Shown: positions 26,039 through 34,845, numbered from the stretch's first letter. The stretch is DNA of 64,000 nucleotides from Treponema sp. (GCA_031281025.1 JAITFY010000097.1:1-64000), one strand, 5' to 3'. The notes: generated by a model from the sequence alone, not told the origin. A program made the numbers and translations.

Positions 26039-26860
26039 ATGAAATACACAGTTTTAACGCTATTTCCAGAAATCACCGATGCTTTTTTTGCCAATTCAAT
26101 CATGGCAAAAGCGATAAAACGTGGAATTATCGAGTATCAAGCGATAAATATCCGTGATTTTGCCGCTGACAAGCACAAAACCTGCGACGATGCACCCTAC
26201 GGCGGCGGTCCGGGAATGCTCATGCTGCCCGAACCGCTTGCCCGTGCTCTGGAATTTGCCGGCGCTTCGACAGGCTCAGCGACCGGCGCTTTAGGGTCAG
26301 TGGCCGGCACTGTCACTGAGCCTGTCGAAGTGAAAGAAAAAAAGGTTATATATCTTAGCCCTTCTGGCCGATCATTTAATCAGGAGCTAGCAAAGGAACT
26401 GGCTCAAGAACAGGAGTTAATCCTGATTTGCGGACGGTACGAAGGCATCGATCAACGTATAATCGATCGCTATGTTGATGACGAAATCTCAGTAGGGGAT
26501 TACGTTCTTTCTTCGGGCGAAGTGGCAGCGCTGGCGATTATCGACGCTACATACCGGCTGGTGGATAGCGTAATTTGTGCAAATTCGCTGGATGAAGAAA
26601 GCTTTTCTTTGGGACTTTTGGAGTATCCCCAGTTTACACGACCTGAAGTTTTTGATACAATTAAGGTTCCAGAAGTTCTGTTGTCGGGGCATCACGAGCA
26701 GATACGGCTTTGGCGCCTTGAAAAAAGGGTCGAAAAAACCTTGCGTCAAAGACCGGATTTAATACAGCAAGGCAGGGAACTTGGGATTTTTAACAAGGAA
26801 ATAAACGGCATTATAGGTAAATATCAAGGAGAAAGTAATGAACGAAATTCAAGCCATTGA
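26039..26860 (+). CDS. trmD: tRNA (guanine-N1)-methyltransferase with an in-frame repeat insertion
   Basis: TrmD makes m1G37 in tRNA and prevents frameshifting. The core is intact: [77 protein letters not shown] and [10 protein letters not shown]. Between the helix ending ALEFA and the strand KVIYLSP there is an extra Ala/Gly/Thr-rich stretch of about 22 residues (about 76-98). It is coded by the 66-base palindromic repeat at 26265-26330; the usual protein goes almost directly from one to the other. The insert lies just before the trefoil-knot SAM site, presumably as a surface loop. The end overlaps rplS by 23 bases. Confidence 0.96.
   Translation: MKYTVLTLFPEITDAFFANSIMAKAIKRGIIEYQAINIRDFAADKHKTCDDAPYGGGPGMLMLPEPLARALEFAGASTGSATGALGSVAGTVTEPVEVKEKKVIYLSPSGRSFNQELAKELAQEQELILICGRYEGIDQRIIDRYVDDEISVGDYVLSSGEVAALAIIDATYRLVDSVICANSLDEESFSLGLLEYPQFTRPEVFDTIKVPEVLLSGHHEQIRLWRLEKRVEKTLRQRPDLIQQGRELGIFNKEINGIIGKYQGESNERNSSH
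26265..26330. repeat. Palindromic repeat inserted in frame in trmD
   Basis: Perfect 15-base arms (CTTCGACAGGCTCAG at 26265-26279 and its complement at 26316-26330) enclose two imperfect direct copies of a CAGCGACCGGC-like unit. The length of 66 bases is a multiple of three and keeps trmD open. A related element lies at 10331-10373. Confidence 0.9.
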
Positions 26861-27230
26861 AGCTGCACAAATGAAATCAGAACTCGATCAATTTAAAGTT
26901 GGAGATACAGTTAAGGTTCACTTTAAAATCGTAGAAGGAAAAAATGAGCGTGTACAGATCTACGAAGGTCTTGTCATCGCAATGAAGAATTCCAAAGTGG
27001 GAAAAACTTTTACGGTAAGAAAAATATCCTACAGTATCGGTGTGGAAAGAGTTTTCCCGCTTCATTCCCCGCGCATCGTTAAGGTAGAAGTTGTACGTCC
27101 CGGAAAAGTCAGGCGGGCAAAGCTCTACTACATCCGTCAGAAGATCGGCAAGGGTGCAAAAATTAAGGAACTTATCATCAAAAAAAGCGCCAAGTCCGCT
27201 GCGGCTCTTGTTACCGGGCAGGAAAGCTAG
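26838..27230 (+). CDS. rplS: 50S ribosomal protein L19
   Basis: This 130-residue protein has the L19 marks [51 protein letters not shown] and [14 protein letters not shown]. It is a few residues longer than the E. coli protein (115) through a Lys/Ala-rich tail. AAGGAG lies 7 bases before the ATG, inside the end of trmD. It closes the ribosome block; the next gene, an HD-GYP protein, follows after 56 bases. Confidence 0.97.
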   Translation: MNEIQAIEAAQMKSELDQFKVGDTVKVHFKIVEGKNERVQIYEGLVIAMKNSKVGKTFTVRKISYSIGVERVFPLHSPRIVKVEVVRPGKVRRAKLYYIRQKIGKGAKIKELIIKKSAKSAAALVTGQES

Positions 27231-27286
27231 GTATCAAAAGTATTCCCTTATTTATAGGTATGGAGCTATAAATTTGAGGTTAAAAA

Positions 27287-28462
27287 ATGAATGTATTAAA
27301 TACAAATGATTTAAGACCGGGTCTGATTTTTTCCCAGCCGGTGTATGCGGATGGGAGAAACATGCTTGTACCTGCAAATGTTCCTCTTCGTCAAAAGGAT
27401 ATTGATCTTCTTGTTTCCTGGGGTATTGATATTGTAAAAACCGATGGGAATATACTGGAACCAGAAGAAGAAAAAAAAGAAGAAAAAAAGAAAAGTGTAC
27501 AAGAAGAAGTAGTACCAGAAAAGAAAACGTCCAGCAAATTTTCCATCAGCGATGTTCAATCAAATTCACCTCCATATCGTGCTTATAAAAATCTGATCGA
27601 AAAATTAAACTCTCTTTTTCTGAATTTAAAATCCGGGGATGATGTTGATGTGCGCATGGTTGATAAAATCACCGATCAATTGCTTCAGGATTTAAGGGAT
27701 CATTTAGGCGCTTTTATTGGCTTCATTCTTGGCGGAGAAGTTGCTGGAAACGAATTGGCAAAAAGTTCTGTTAATACTGCAATTCTTTCGGCCTTGACAG
27801 CTTACGAGCTTAAACTGCCAAATCATAAGATAAACAATATTGTTTCGGGAGCGCTATTGCATGATGTTGGCATGCTCAGGTTATCCAAAGGCATTACCGA
27901 AAAAAAGGGCGCTTTAACCGAAGCGGAACTTGAGCAGATAAAAGGCCATTCAATGTATTCCTCAAAAATCGTTGCAAAAGAGCTGTTCTGTCCGCATGAA
28001 GTAAACCAAATTGCTTTACAGCATCACGAACGATGGGATGGTCAAGGTTATCCCGAAAAACTTATGGGGCAGGCAATTTATATTGGCGCCCGGATTGTAT
28101 CAGTTGCCGATGCCTTTGAAGCTATGGTAAGCAAAAAATCTTATAGGGATTCTTTAAGCGGATATCAAGCGGTAAAAAATCTTCTTGCCGATAATGCCCG
28201 CCGTTTTGATCCGGCAGTAATAATGGCATTCACAAAAATAATGGGTATTTATCCAATTGGTTCAATTGTCCGGCTAAATGACGGCTCTGTAGCAAGGGTC
28301 ATTAATGTACATGCCAATGCTCCGGTTAGGCCTGTAGTTGAATTATTGTTGGATAAAAACGGCAATGAATATGATTCAAAAAATAAAAAAAACGTCGATC
28401 TTTTAAGTGACAAAACTATTTATATTAGACAAGCAGTAGATCCTTCGGAATTATCAATTTAA
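27287..28462 (+). CDS. HD-GYP domain protein with variant HD residues
   Basis: This 391-residue cytoplasmic protein has an N-terminal domain (about 1-55, LRPGLIFSQPVYADGRNMLVPANVPL) like that often found in front of HD-GYP. A Lys/Glu run follows (about 60-75, from an almost pure AG stretch), then the HD-GYP domain (about 150-350). The HD pair is His192-Asp193 in LLHDVGMLRL, where the usual Lys is Met. HHERWDGQGYP is complete (His246-His247), but the first family His (usually in HSxRVA) is replaced in KSSVNTAIL. Cyclic-di-GMP hydrolysis is possible but not certain. GAGG precedes the ATG. Confidence 0.87.
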   Translation: MNVLNTNDLRPGLIFSQPVYADGRNMLVPANVPLRQKDIDLLVSWGIDIVKTDGNILEPEEEKKEEKKKSVQEEVVPEKKTSSKFSISDVQSNSPPYRAYKNLIEKLNSLFLNLKSGDDVDVRMVDKITDQLLQDLRDHLGAFIGFILGGEVAGNELAKSSVNTAILSALTAYELKLPNHKINNIVSGALLHDVGMLRLSKGITEKKGALTEAELEQIKGHSMYSSKIVAKELFCPHEVNQIALQHHERWDGQGYPEKLMGQAIYIGARIVSVADAFEAMVSKKSYRDSLSGYQAVKNLLADNARRFDPAVIMAFTKIMGIYPIGSIVRLNDGSVARVINVHANAPVRPVVELLLDKNGNEYDSKNKKNVDLLSDKTIYIRQAVDPSELSI

Positions 28463-28822
28463 ATGAGTTTACATAACAAAAAGTTGGGGAAAGATGGCGA
28501 GGAGCGGGCTGTTATTGCACTTGAATCCGCAGGTTTGGAAATAATCGCTAAAAATTATCGTTCAAAAACCGGCGAAATTGACATTATTGCCCTTGAAAGT
28601 GAAACAATTGTCTTTGTTGAGGTAAAAAACTGGTCTGTTTTTGGCATGGAAGACCTCAGATATGGTGTTGATATAAAAAAACAGCGAAAAATCATTAAAA
28701 CAGCTAAGTTTTTCCTATTAGAAAATCGAAAATATAGTAACATGATAATTCGTTTTGATGTTGTATTTGTCAGCAATAATTCTGTAAACCATCTTGCGTC
28801 GGCCTTCACGGAGTGTGTATGA
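28463..28822 (+). CDS. yraN: YraN family (UPF0102) nuclease-fold protein
   Basis: This 119-residue protein of the restriction-endonuclease-like fold shows KLGKDGEERAVIALESAGLEIIAKNYR, TGEIDIIALE and FVEVKNW, which supplies the Glu, Asp and Glu-x-Lys set expected for the family. YraN is widespread and poorly understood; links to DNA uptake or Holliday junction processing have been proposed. The ATG follows the HD-GYP stop without a gap (TAA-ATG) and the stop overlaps the next start as ATGA, so the genes are tightly coupled. Confidence 0.93.
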   Translation: MSLHNKKLGKDGEERAVIALESAGLEIIAKNYRSKTGEIDIIALESETIVFVEVKNWSVFGMEDLRYGVDIKKQRKIIKTAKFFLLENRKYSNMIIRFDVVFVSNNSVNHLASAFTECV

Positions 28823-28998
28823 TAAAAGAACAGACTTTGAAAGATATTAAACCCGACCGCGTAGAAATTCTTAGGCAGCGTTTAAATGACGAGAATTATA
28901 TTCATGCTGCTATTCAAAGACTGGCTCTTATAATGAGCAGGCAATTAATGGAAATTTCCAAAGAAGGTATTTATTATGAGCGGAAGAGGCGGAAGTAA
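28819..28998 (+). CDS. Small hypothetical protein (59 residues)
   Basis: This short, charged, helical protein (KEQTLKDIKPDRVEILRQRL, HAAIQRLALIMSRQLMEIS) has a basic end. I chose the ATG at 28819, whose TGA-overlap with yraN (ATGA) and GGAG 5 bases upstream indicate coupled translation. The tail overlaps the following zinc-ribbon gene by 23 bases. The family is not recognised. Confidence 0.6.
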   Translation: MIKEQTLKDIKPDRVEILRQRLNDENYIHAAIQRLALIMSRQLMEISKEGIYYERKRRK

Positions 28999-29458
28999 TC
29001 GCAAAAACCGGCATCGTTTTGGGCGTAGAGATGAATCTCAAAAACATGGTAGAAAATCTAACGAGGGTATTTTTCCCGAACCAAAGTTCGAAAAAAACCG
29101 TGATAATACCCATGAACGTCCGCGCTGGACAGCGCCTGTACCGCCTGCCAATCCTGTCACTACACCCAGTTGTCCATGGTGTGGAAAGCCGATAAAAGAT
29201 GTTTCTACCGCAATCTCCGATAAAACGTCTGGTCTTCCCGTTCACTTTGATTGTGTATTAACACGAATCACCGAAATGGAAAAACTTGATAAAAACGACA
29301 GTGTCTGTTACATCGGCGGCGGCCGTTTTGGAATAGTCCATTATAATAACCCGCCAAATATGAAAGACTTTTCTATCAAAAAAATACTTGAATGGGAAAT
29401 CAAAGATAAACAGTACGAGTGGCGAAAACCCTTTAGCGATTACTTTTCTTTAACGTAA
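28976..29458 (+). CDS. Basic protein with a CxxC-HxxC zinc-ribbon-like site
   Basis: This 160-residue protein has an Arg/Lys/Gly-rich disordered N-terminus (about 1-50) like an RNA-binding tail. A Cys66-x-x-Cys69 (SCPWCGKPI) and His90-x-x-Cys93 (VHFDCVL) follow, which could hold one zinc ion, then a C-terminal domain (CYIGGGRFGIVHY). The frame begins inside the preceding 59-residue gene, and AAGAAGG lies near the start. The trio yraN-small protein-zinc ribbon looks like one translational unit. I know no function for it. Confidence 0.7.
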   Translation: MSGRGGSNRKNRHRFGRRDESQKHGRKSNEGIFPEPKFEKNRDNTHERPRWTAPVPPANPVTTPSCPWCGKPIKDVSTAISDKTSGLPVHFDCVLTRITEMEKLDKNDSVCYIGGGRFGIVHYNNPPNMKDFSIKKILEWEIKDKQYEWRKPFSDYFSLT

Positions 29459-29480
29459 GGATTTATCTAAGGAGTGTAAA

Positions 29481-30200
29481 ATGGTTGGAATAATTGGTGC
29501 GATGGAGAATGAAATTAGCCTTCTTTGTGAAACAATGGGGGATTTCTTTACAGAAAAAATTGGCGGTTTTGATTTTTTTACCGGAAAAATCGAAGGAAAA
29601 GAAGTTGTAGTTCTACGCTGCGGAATTGGCAAGGTGAATGCTGCTGTTGGCTGCGCATTGCTCATTCAAAGCTTTAACCCCAATTATATTATCAACACCG
29701 GTTCGGCAGGCGGCATCAAACCTGAATTAAATGTGGGAGACGCTGTCATTTCTACCGGGCTTGTTTATCATGATGTTGATGTTACTGCGTTTAATTATTT
29801 ACCGGGCCAGCTTCCGGGGCAGCCGCAGATTTTCCCGGTGGAAGAAAGCCTTGTTCAGCTTGCCGAAAATGCCGTAGACGAACTAAAGCGGGAAAAAATA
29901 CTTCCTGATTCGTTTAACCACTGCCGCGGCTTGATTGGGTCGGGAGATGCGTTCATGCACGAGGTTGAACGTATTAACGCAGTCTGCCGCCTTTTCCCGG
30001 ATTTAACCGCAGTAGAGATGGAAGGCGCTGCCATCGCTCATTGCTGCCGGCTTTTTGCCATTCCTGCTCTGGTTATTCGCTCTCTTTCTGACATTGCAGG
30101 CAGCGAATCGCCCATGAGTTTTGCAGAGTTCCTGCCGATTGCGTCAAAACATTCTGCACAGATTGTTATAAGTTTGGTTAAAAGTGATTTACTGTTTTAG
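29481..30200 (+). CDS. mtnN: 5'-methylthioadenosine/S-adenosylhomocysteine nucleosidase
   Basis: This 239-residue enzyme cleaves methylthioadenosine and S-adenosylhomocysteine to adenine plus the thioribose or ribosylhomocysteine, recycling the products of SAM use. Sites are complete: IGAMENEI, GIGKVNAA, NTGSAGGI, GSGDAFMHE, AVEMEGAAIAH and IRSLSDIAG (catalytic Asp). AAGGAG precedes the ATG. It is the last plus-strand gene of the long run from rpsP and meets cheB tail to tail across a tandem 11-base repeat. Confidence 0.96.
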   Translation: MVGIIGAMENEISLLCETMGDFFTEKIGGFDFFTGKIEGKEVVVLRCGIGKVNAAVGCALLIQSFNPNYIINTGSAGGIKPELNVGDAVISTGLVYHDVDVTAFNYLPGQLPGQPQIFPVEESLVQLAENAVDELKREKILPDSFNHCRGLIGSGDAFMHEVERINAVCRLFPDLTAVEMEGAAIAHCCRLFAIPALVIRSLSDIAGSESPMSFAEFLPIASKHSAQIVISLVKSDLLF

Positions 30201-30222
30201 TTAAAATAACTATCACGGTGAT

Positions 30223-30255
30223 ACCGTGGTATTACCGCGGTATTACCGAGGTGTC
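30223..30255. repeat. Three tandem 11-base units at the mtnN/cheB junction
   Basis: ACCGTGGTATT, ACCGCGGTATT and ACCGAGGTGTC follow one another; a CACGGT-GAT-ACCGTG hairpin overlaps the first. The third unit codes the last codons of cheB, whose stop lies at 30243-30245. Confidence 0.7.
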
Positions 30256-31382
30256 TTTGCAACTTCACAAATTCGGCGTGCTATTTTGTTCAGAGAAACC
30301 TGCTCCATTACATGGCCAAGTTCGTATGCTACACGCGGCATTCCGTAAACAACGGAGCTAGGTTCGTCCTGGCCAAGGGTCATTCCGCCTTCTTTGTAAA
30401 TCGTTCCAAGATGCTGCGCTCCATCCCGGCCCATACCAGTCATGATTACGCCAAGCGCGCTGTTGGTATATGACATTGCCACCGATGCAAAAAGAACATC
30501 CGCAGAAGGCCTGTGTCCAGAAACCAATGGAGCATCCGAAAGACGGACAACATTGCCGGAGGTTTTTTTCTCGATTTCAAGATGTTTGTTGCCCTGTGCA
30601 ATAAGGATCCTGCCGGGCACGATTCCGTCTCCGTCTTCTGCTTCCTTGACTTCCAGCGGGCAAATGCGATCCAGGCTCTTTGCAAACTCATTGGTAAAAC
30701 CAAGCGGCATGTGCTGTACCACTAAAATAGGCGCTTTTAAATCGGCATCCAGTTGGGAGAAAACAATGCGTAATGCATCTGGTCCGCCCGTGCTGATTCC
30801 AATTGCAATGATTTCGGTTCTACCGGGTTTGCGCATCTGTGGAGGGGGCGGAGCAGGAGCGACTGGTTTAACTTGTGCCATGTTAAAATGAATGGCAATG
30901 TCCGATGTTTTTGCGAATGGAGCTTTCTGTTCATATTCGGAAGGTGTAAGGACTTTTTTCCCTATAGATCTGCGATATGCGGAACCATAACCGAGAAGCT
31001 TGGCGACAAGATTGTTTTTGACAACATGAATGTCCTCAGAGATAGAGCCTGATGGTTTTTGGACAAAATCGCTTGCGCCCAAAGAAAGAGCTTCCATAGT
31101 TACTTCCGCTCCTTTGGAAGCAATTGAAGAAAGTATCACTACAGGAATTTCGATTCCTTGTTTTTTTCGTTCTTTTAGAAATTGAATACCGTTCATTTCC
31201 GGCATTTCCAGATCTAAAACTATAACATCTGGATTAACACGGGGGATTTTCTGTAAAGCGAACAGACCATTCATTGCTTTATCAGCAACAACCAGCCCTG
31301 GCGTATCTTCTACCATGCGGCCAATAAGATTACGCATTAACGCTGAGTCATCTACAATTAATACTGCAATTTCGTCTGCCAC
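30243..31382 (-). CDS. cheB: Chemotaxis protein-glutamate methylesterase/glutaminase
   Basis: This 379-residue two-domain response regulator has a receiver at about 5-125 with Asp11-Asp12 and phospho-acceptor Asp57 in VLDLEMPEMNG, and an output methylesterase at about 190-375. The catalytic set is Ser in IGISTGGPDAL, His in VVQHMPLGFT and Asp in GMGRDGAQHL. It removes methyl groups from chemoreceptors. Start is a GTG 6 bases after AGGAG. It follows cheR with a 9-base gap; the pair would tune adaptation of receptors such as the MCP at 14385-15737. Confidence 0.97.
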   Translation of the reverse strand: MADEIAVLIVDDSALMRNLIGRMVEDTPGLVVADKAMNGLFALQKIPRVNPDVIVLDLEMPEMNGIQFLKERKKQGIEIPVVILSSIASKGAEVTMEALSLGASDFVQKPSGSISEDIHVVKNNLVAKLLGYGSAYRRSIGKKVLTPSEYEQKAPFAKTSDIAIHFNMAQVKPVAPAPPPPQMRKPGRTEIIAIGISTGGPDALRIVFSQLDADLKAPILVVQHMPLGFTNEFAKSLDRICPLEVKEAEDGDGIVPGRILIAQGNKHLEIEKKTSGNVVRLSDAPLVSGHRPSADVLFASVAMSYTNSALGVIMTGMGRDGAQHLGTIYKEGGMTLGQDEPSSVVYGMPRVAYELGHVMEQVSLNKIARRICEVAKTPR

Positions 31383-31391
31383 AAAATACTC

Positions 31392-32210
31392 CTAAATGTT
31401 TTTACGATACAAGGTTGCCCATTCAGTCTTTAAAAATTCAAACTTGGTATTCATTCCAAAAAGAGATTCTGAATGACCGATAAACAAAAATGACTGAGAA
31501 GCCATTGAATCATAAAAACGGTTAATAACGGAAGTTTGAGCTGCTTCATCGAAATAGATGATAACATTCCGGCAAAAAACGATATCAAAATTTCTTTGTC
31601 CAGAATCGTTCTTTAAATTATGGTAGTCAAACTTAATTTTGGATTGGACATCGGCGCGGATTTTATAACCGCCGTCTACCTTGTCGAAGTACTTTGCAAG
31701 ATAACTATCAGGAATACCATCAATCCGGTTCTCGGCATAAAAACCTTCTTTGGCTATCATAAGACACTTCAGTGAAAGATCGCTGGCAAGAATGTCAAAA
31801 TTCCAGGATTTGGGAAGGACTTCGCTTAAAAGCATAGCGAGAGTATAAGGCTCCTCCCCTGTAGAACAACCAGCACTCCATATCCTGATTGTACCTGGAA
31901 TTTTTTTAATGTTATTTATCAATTCCGGGATAACATGCTTCTCTAATGCATCAAATTGCGCTTGATTTCTGAAAAAACGCGTTAAATTTGTCGTGATCGA
32001 ATCTAAAAATCCTTTAAGTTCCTCTTTATCAGTTTTTATCTGATCAAAATAGGTTCTTACGGAATCAACGCCTTTTTCACGAAGGCGCTCTTTTAGCCGG
32101 CTTTCCAATATAGAACGATTGGTGGGTGTGAAAGTAATGCCACTTTCTGCATAGATTAGCTCACGATACAGCTCATAGTTGGCATCATTTAAAAATTGAG
32201 TTTCCGCCAT
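31392..32210 (-). CDS. cheR: Chemotaxis protein methyltransferase CheR
   Basis: This 272-residue enzyme methylates receptor glutamates using S-adenosylmethionine. The N-terminal all-helical domain (about 10-75) is followed by the SAM-binding IRIWSAGCSTGEEPYTLAMLL, ILASDLSLKCL and FDIVFCRNVIIYFD. No extra TPR region is present. There is no Shine-Dalgarno; a consensus TTGACA-17-TATTAT promoter ends exactly 6 bases before the ATG, predicting a leaderless cheR-cheB mRNA. Confidence 0.96.
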   Translation of the reverse strand: MAETQFLNDANYELYRELIYAESGITFTPTNRSILESRLKERLREKGVDSVRTYFDQIKTDKEELKGFLDSITTNLTRFFRNQAQFDALEKHVIPELINNIKKIPGTIRIWSAGCSTGEEPYTLAMLLSEVLPKSWNFDILASDLSLKCLMIAKEGFYAENRIDGIPDSYLAKYFDKVDGGYKIRADVQSKIKFDYHNLKNDSGQRNFDIVFCRNVIIYFDEAAQTSVINRFYDSMASQSFLFIGHSESLFGMNTKFEFLKTEWATLYRKNI

Positions 32211-32216
32211 ATATAA

Positions 32217-32245
32217 ATAATATATTAATAAATTGAATATGTCAA
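32217..32245 (-). promoter_or_regulatory. Strong predicted leaderless promoter of cheR-cheB
   Basis: On the minus strand there is a perfect TTGACA, 17 bases, TATTAT, and 6 bases to the ATG at 32210. The whole region is A/T-rich with no ribosome site. Confidence 0.65.
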
Positions 32246-32289
32246 ATGGAATTACGCAGAAATTAACAAATTTTTAGTCTTTTTTATGT

Positions 32290-33156
32290 TTATTTTAATG
32301 GTTCCAGGTGTATTGTTGATACCATATTAAATCGTTCTTCTATCATGTTTTCGATTTCGGTGGCTATTTTATGCCCATTCTCGATAGTTTCATTTTTTTC
32401 TAGTCTGATATGAAATGTAAGTTCTTTTTGAGAAATATAATTGTGTAAATGAAAATGATGCAGATGCAAATCATCTTTATATGTTTTTTTTATTTCTGCA
32501 ATAATTTCCTCGATTAATTCCTTTTTTGGTTCTTCCCCCAAAATATTGGATACTGATTCCTTCATGATTTTAAAAGCTGCGAGGAAAATTGCCAGTGCGC
32601 AGAACATTCCTAAAACACTGTCCATCCACCATAAACCTGCAGCAAATCTGGTAATCAGAATGCCAATTAAAACGATTACCGATGACAGAGAATCCGATCT
32701 ATGATGCCAGCCGTCGGCTGTTATAACTGGATTATTGTATTTCCGCCCAAGATAAAACGCATATTGAGACAGTATCTCTTTAACAACTATTGATATTGCA
32801 GTAACAACAATTGCCATTGTTGTATATACAGCTTCTTGTTTGTGTTGGAATCTTTCAATTGAATCGGTGAGAAATTCGTAACCTATCACCCCTAAAACAA
32901 AAGCAACAAGAATTGACGCAATTAGTTCCCATCGTCCGTGCCCAAAGGGATGTTCTTTATCAGGTTTTCTTGATGCCAACTTGGCTGCGATAACAACAAA
33001 AATAGAAGTTAGTGAATCGGACATGGTATGCCATGCATCTGCTATCAAAGCTACCGAGCCGGTTAACATCCCTACCCATAGTTTAGCTGCAAATAATGCA
33101 GCATTAACAATAACAGAAAGAATACCTTCTAAAACCTGTGCTTTAATTTTTGTCAT
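32290..33156 (-). CDS. Cation diffusion facilitator transporter
   Basis: This 288-residue inner-membrane protein has six predicted helices. The two metal-site motifs are HxxxD in ALIADAWHTMSDSLTS and HxxxD in ITADGWHHRSDSLSSV, as in zinc, iron or manganese exporters. A basic loop DKEHPFGHGRWE and a C-terminal cytoplasmic ferredoxin-like domain with several His (DLHLHHFHLHNYISQKEL) are typical. I chose the ATG at 33156, preceded by a GAGAG, rather than the GTG 15 bases upstream. The metal is probably Zn2+, Fe2+ or Mn2+ but not determinable here. Confidence 0.93.
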   Translation of the reverse strand: MTKIKAQVLEGILSVIVNAALFAAKLWVGMLTGSVALIADAWHTMSDSLTSIFVVIAAKLASRKPDKEHPFGHGRWELIASILVAFVLGVIGYEFLTDSIERFQHKQEAVYTTMAIVVTAISIVVKEILSQYAFYLGRKYNNPVITADGWHHRSDSLSSVIVLIGILITRFAAGLWWMDSVLGMFCALAIFLAAFKIMKESVSNILGEEPKKELIEEIIAEIKKTYKDDLHLHHFHLHNYISQKELTFHIRLEKNETIENGHKIATEIENMIEERFNMVSTIHLEPLK

Positions 33157-33239
33157 AATAACTCTCTTCACAGGTTAAAGATAATCCTAAGGTTTTGTCA
33201 ATGGGGAATACATTAAAATACTTGTATTATTTTCCACAT

Positions 33240-33245
33240 TATAAT
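33240..33245 (+). promoter_or_regulatory. Likely -10 element of the symporter gene
   Basis: A perfect TATAAT lies 38 bases before the ATG. The 17-base-spaced -35 (AATACT) is poor, and an AATAAC/GTTATT inverted pair follows at the expected start region, so an activator may be involved. Confidence 0.35.
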
Positions 33246-33282
33246 AAAATAACTTAGGTAACGTTATTAAAAAGGAGAAATT

Positions 33283-34845
33283 ATGTCAAGTGCAAATGTA
33301 CAGATGCTGATTGGCCTTGGAGTTTACATGGCCGTAATGATCAGTATAGGTTTATGGTATTCCAGAAAGGGTAATACAAATCCCGAGGATTATTTTTTGG
33401 CAAAGCGGCGTTTTGGCCCATGGTTGACATCCATGAGCGCTCAGGCCTCGGATATGTCCGGCTGGCTGCTAATGGGACTTCCCGGAGTTGCCTTTTTTCT
33501 TGGGGTTGGAGAAGCGTTCTGGACAGCGCTGGGTCTCTTTATTGGCACATGGGTAAACTGGGGTCTTGTTGCCAAAAGGCTTCGATCATACTCACAGATT
33601 GCGAACAATGCAATAACCCTGCCGGAATTTTTCAGTAAGCGTTTTCATGATAATAAACGGATACTCCTTGCGATTGCTGCCAGCATCAGTTTACTTTTCT
33701 TTTCTTTTTATGTTGGCTCACAGCTCCTGGTTGTAGGAAAACTGTTCAATAGTCTGTTTGGTTTAAATATGTTAATCATGGTTATTGTCAGTGCAATAGT
33801 CGTTCTGTCATATACATTGATTGGCGGCTTCCTTGCGGTTGGTATAACCGATCTTATTCAGGCATTAATAATGGTAATTGCTCTTGTTTTTATATTTATT
33901 TTTGGCTTTTTTTATGCCGGCGGTATTTCCGGCATTACCGAAAATTTACAGAATTTTCCCGGCTTCCTTGATTTCTTTGGTGTTGCAAACCCAATCATGG
34001 TAGCAAACGCAGATGGAGGCATGAGTCAACAGGTAATAGGCGGAGTTGCCCAGTTCAGCTCCACAGGCACCTCATTCGGCTTTATTGCCATCATAAGTAT
34101 CATGGCATGGGGGCTTGGTTATTTTGGAATGCCTCATGTACTGGTTCGTTTTATGGCAGTTAACAAAATCTCCAATATCCGCAAATCCCGCATTATCGCT
34201 GTTACCTGGTGTTTTATTGCCCAGTTTGCCGCTGTCTGTATCGGTCTAATTGGAAGGGCTATATATCGCGGTGATTTTGGCGATTCGGAAAGTATCTTTA
34301 TTGTTATGTCTCAGAGTTTCTTCCCGCCGCTTTTTGCAGGTCTTATAATATCGGGGATTCTTGCTGCAAGTATGAGTTCAAGCGATTCCTATTTATTGAT
34401 TGTATCATCGTCGTTTGCAAACGATATTTATAAGGGAATCGTTAAAAAGAATGCCAGTGAAAAAACTGTTATGCTGATAGCCCGCATTACAATGCTTGTT
34501 GTTTCGGTACTTGCCATTTTTGTTGCGCTCAATTTTGAAAAGTCTATTTTCCGTGTTGTTGCTTTTGCATGGGCCGGTCTTGGCGCTTCTTTTGGTCCTT
34601 TGGTTTTATTCTCGTTGTTTTGGAAACGAACAACCTTCCCTGCGGCTGTTGCTGGTATGATAAGCGGCGGTGTTATGGTATTGTTCTGGCGGCTTGTTGT
34701 CCGCCCTAATTTCCTTGATTTATACGAGTTGCTGCCAGCCTTTATCCTTTCGTGCCTTGTGATTTTCCTGGTAAGCTTGGTAACAAAAAAACCATCTGAG
34801 GCAATTGAAGCAGAATTTGATAAGGCAAAAGCCGCAGAATTATAA
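33283..34845 (+). CDS. Sodium/proline symporter, PutP-like (SSS family)
   Basis: This 520-residue protein has about 13 membrane helices. Family marks are EDYFLAKRRFGPWLTSMSAQASDMSGWLLMGLPG near the N-terminus, SYTLIGGFLAVGITDLIQ, and AASMSSSDSYLLIVSSSFANDIY in helix 8, where Ser/Thr groups bind Na+. This pattern matches PutP proline symporters best, and proAB lies elsewhere in the window. AAGGAG precedes the ATG by 7 bases. It converges with the next gene with a 9-base gap. Substrate is inferred from family. Confidence 0.9.
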   Translation: MSSANVQMLIGLGVYMAVMISIGLWYSRKGNTNPEDYFLAKRRFGPWLTSMSAQASDMSGWLLMGLPGVAFFLGVGEAFWTALGLFIGTWVNWGLVAKRLRSYSQIANNAITLPEFFSKRFHDNKRILLAIAASISLLFFSFYVGSQLLVVGKLFNSLFGLNMLIMVIVSAIVVLSYTLIGGFLAVGITDLIQALIMVIALVFIFIFGFFYAGGISGITENLQNFPGFLDFFGVANPIMVANADGGMSQQVIGGVAQFSSTGTSFGFIAIISIMAWGLGYFGMPHVLVRFMAVNKISNIRKSRIIAVTWCFIAQFAAVCIGLIGRAIYRGDFGDSESIFIVMSQSFFPPLFAGLIISGILAASMSSSDSYLLIVSSSFANDIYKGIVKKNASEKTVMLIARITMLVVSVLAIFVALNFEKSIFRVVAFAWAGLGASFGPLVLFSLFWKRTTFPAAVAGMISGGVMVLFWRLVVRPNFLDLYELLPAFILSCLVIFLVSLVTKKPSEAIEAEFDKAKAAEL

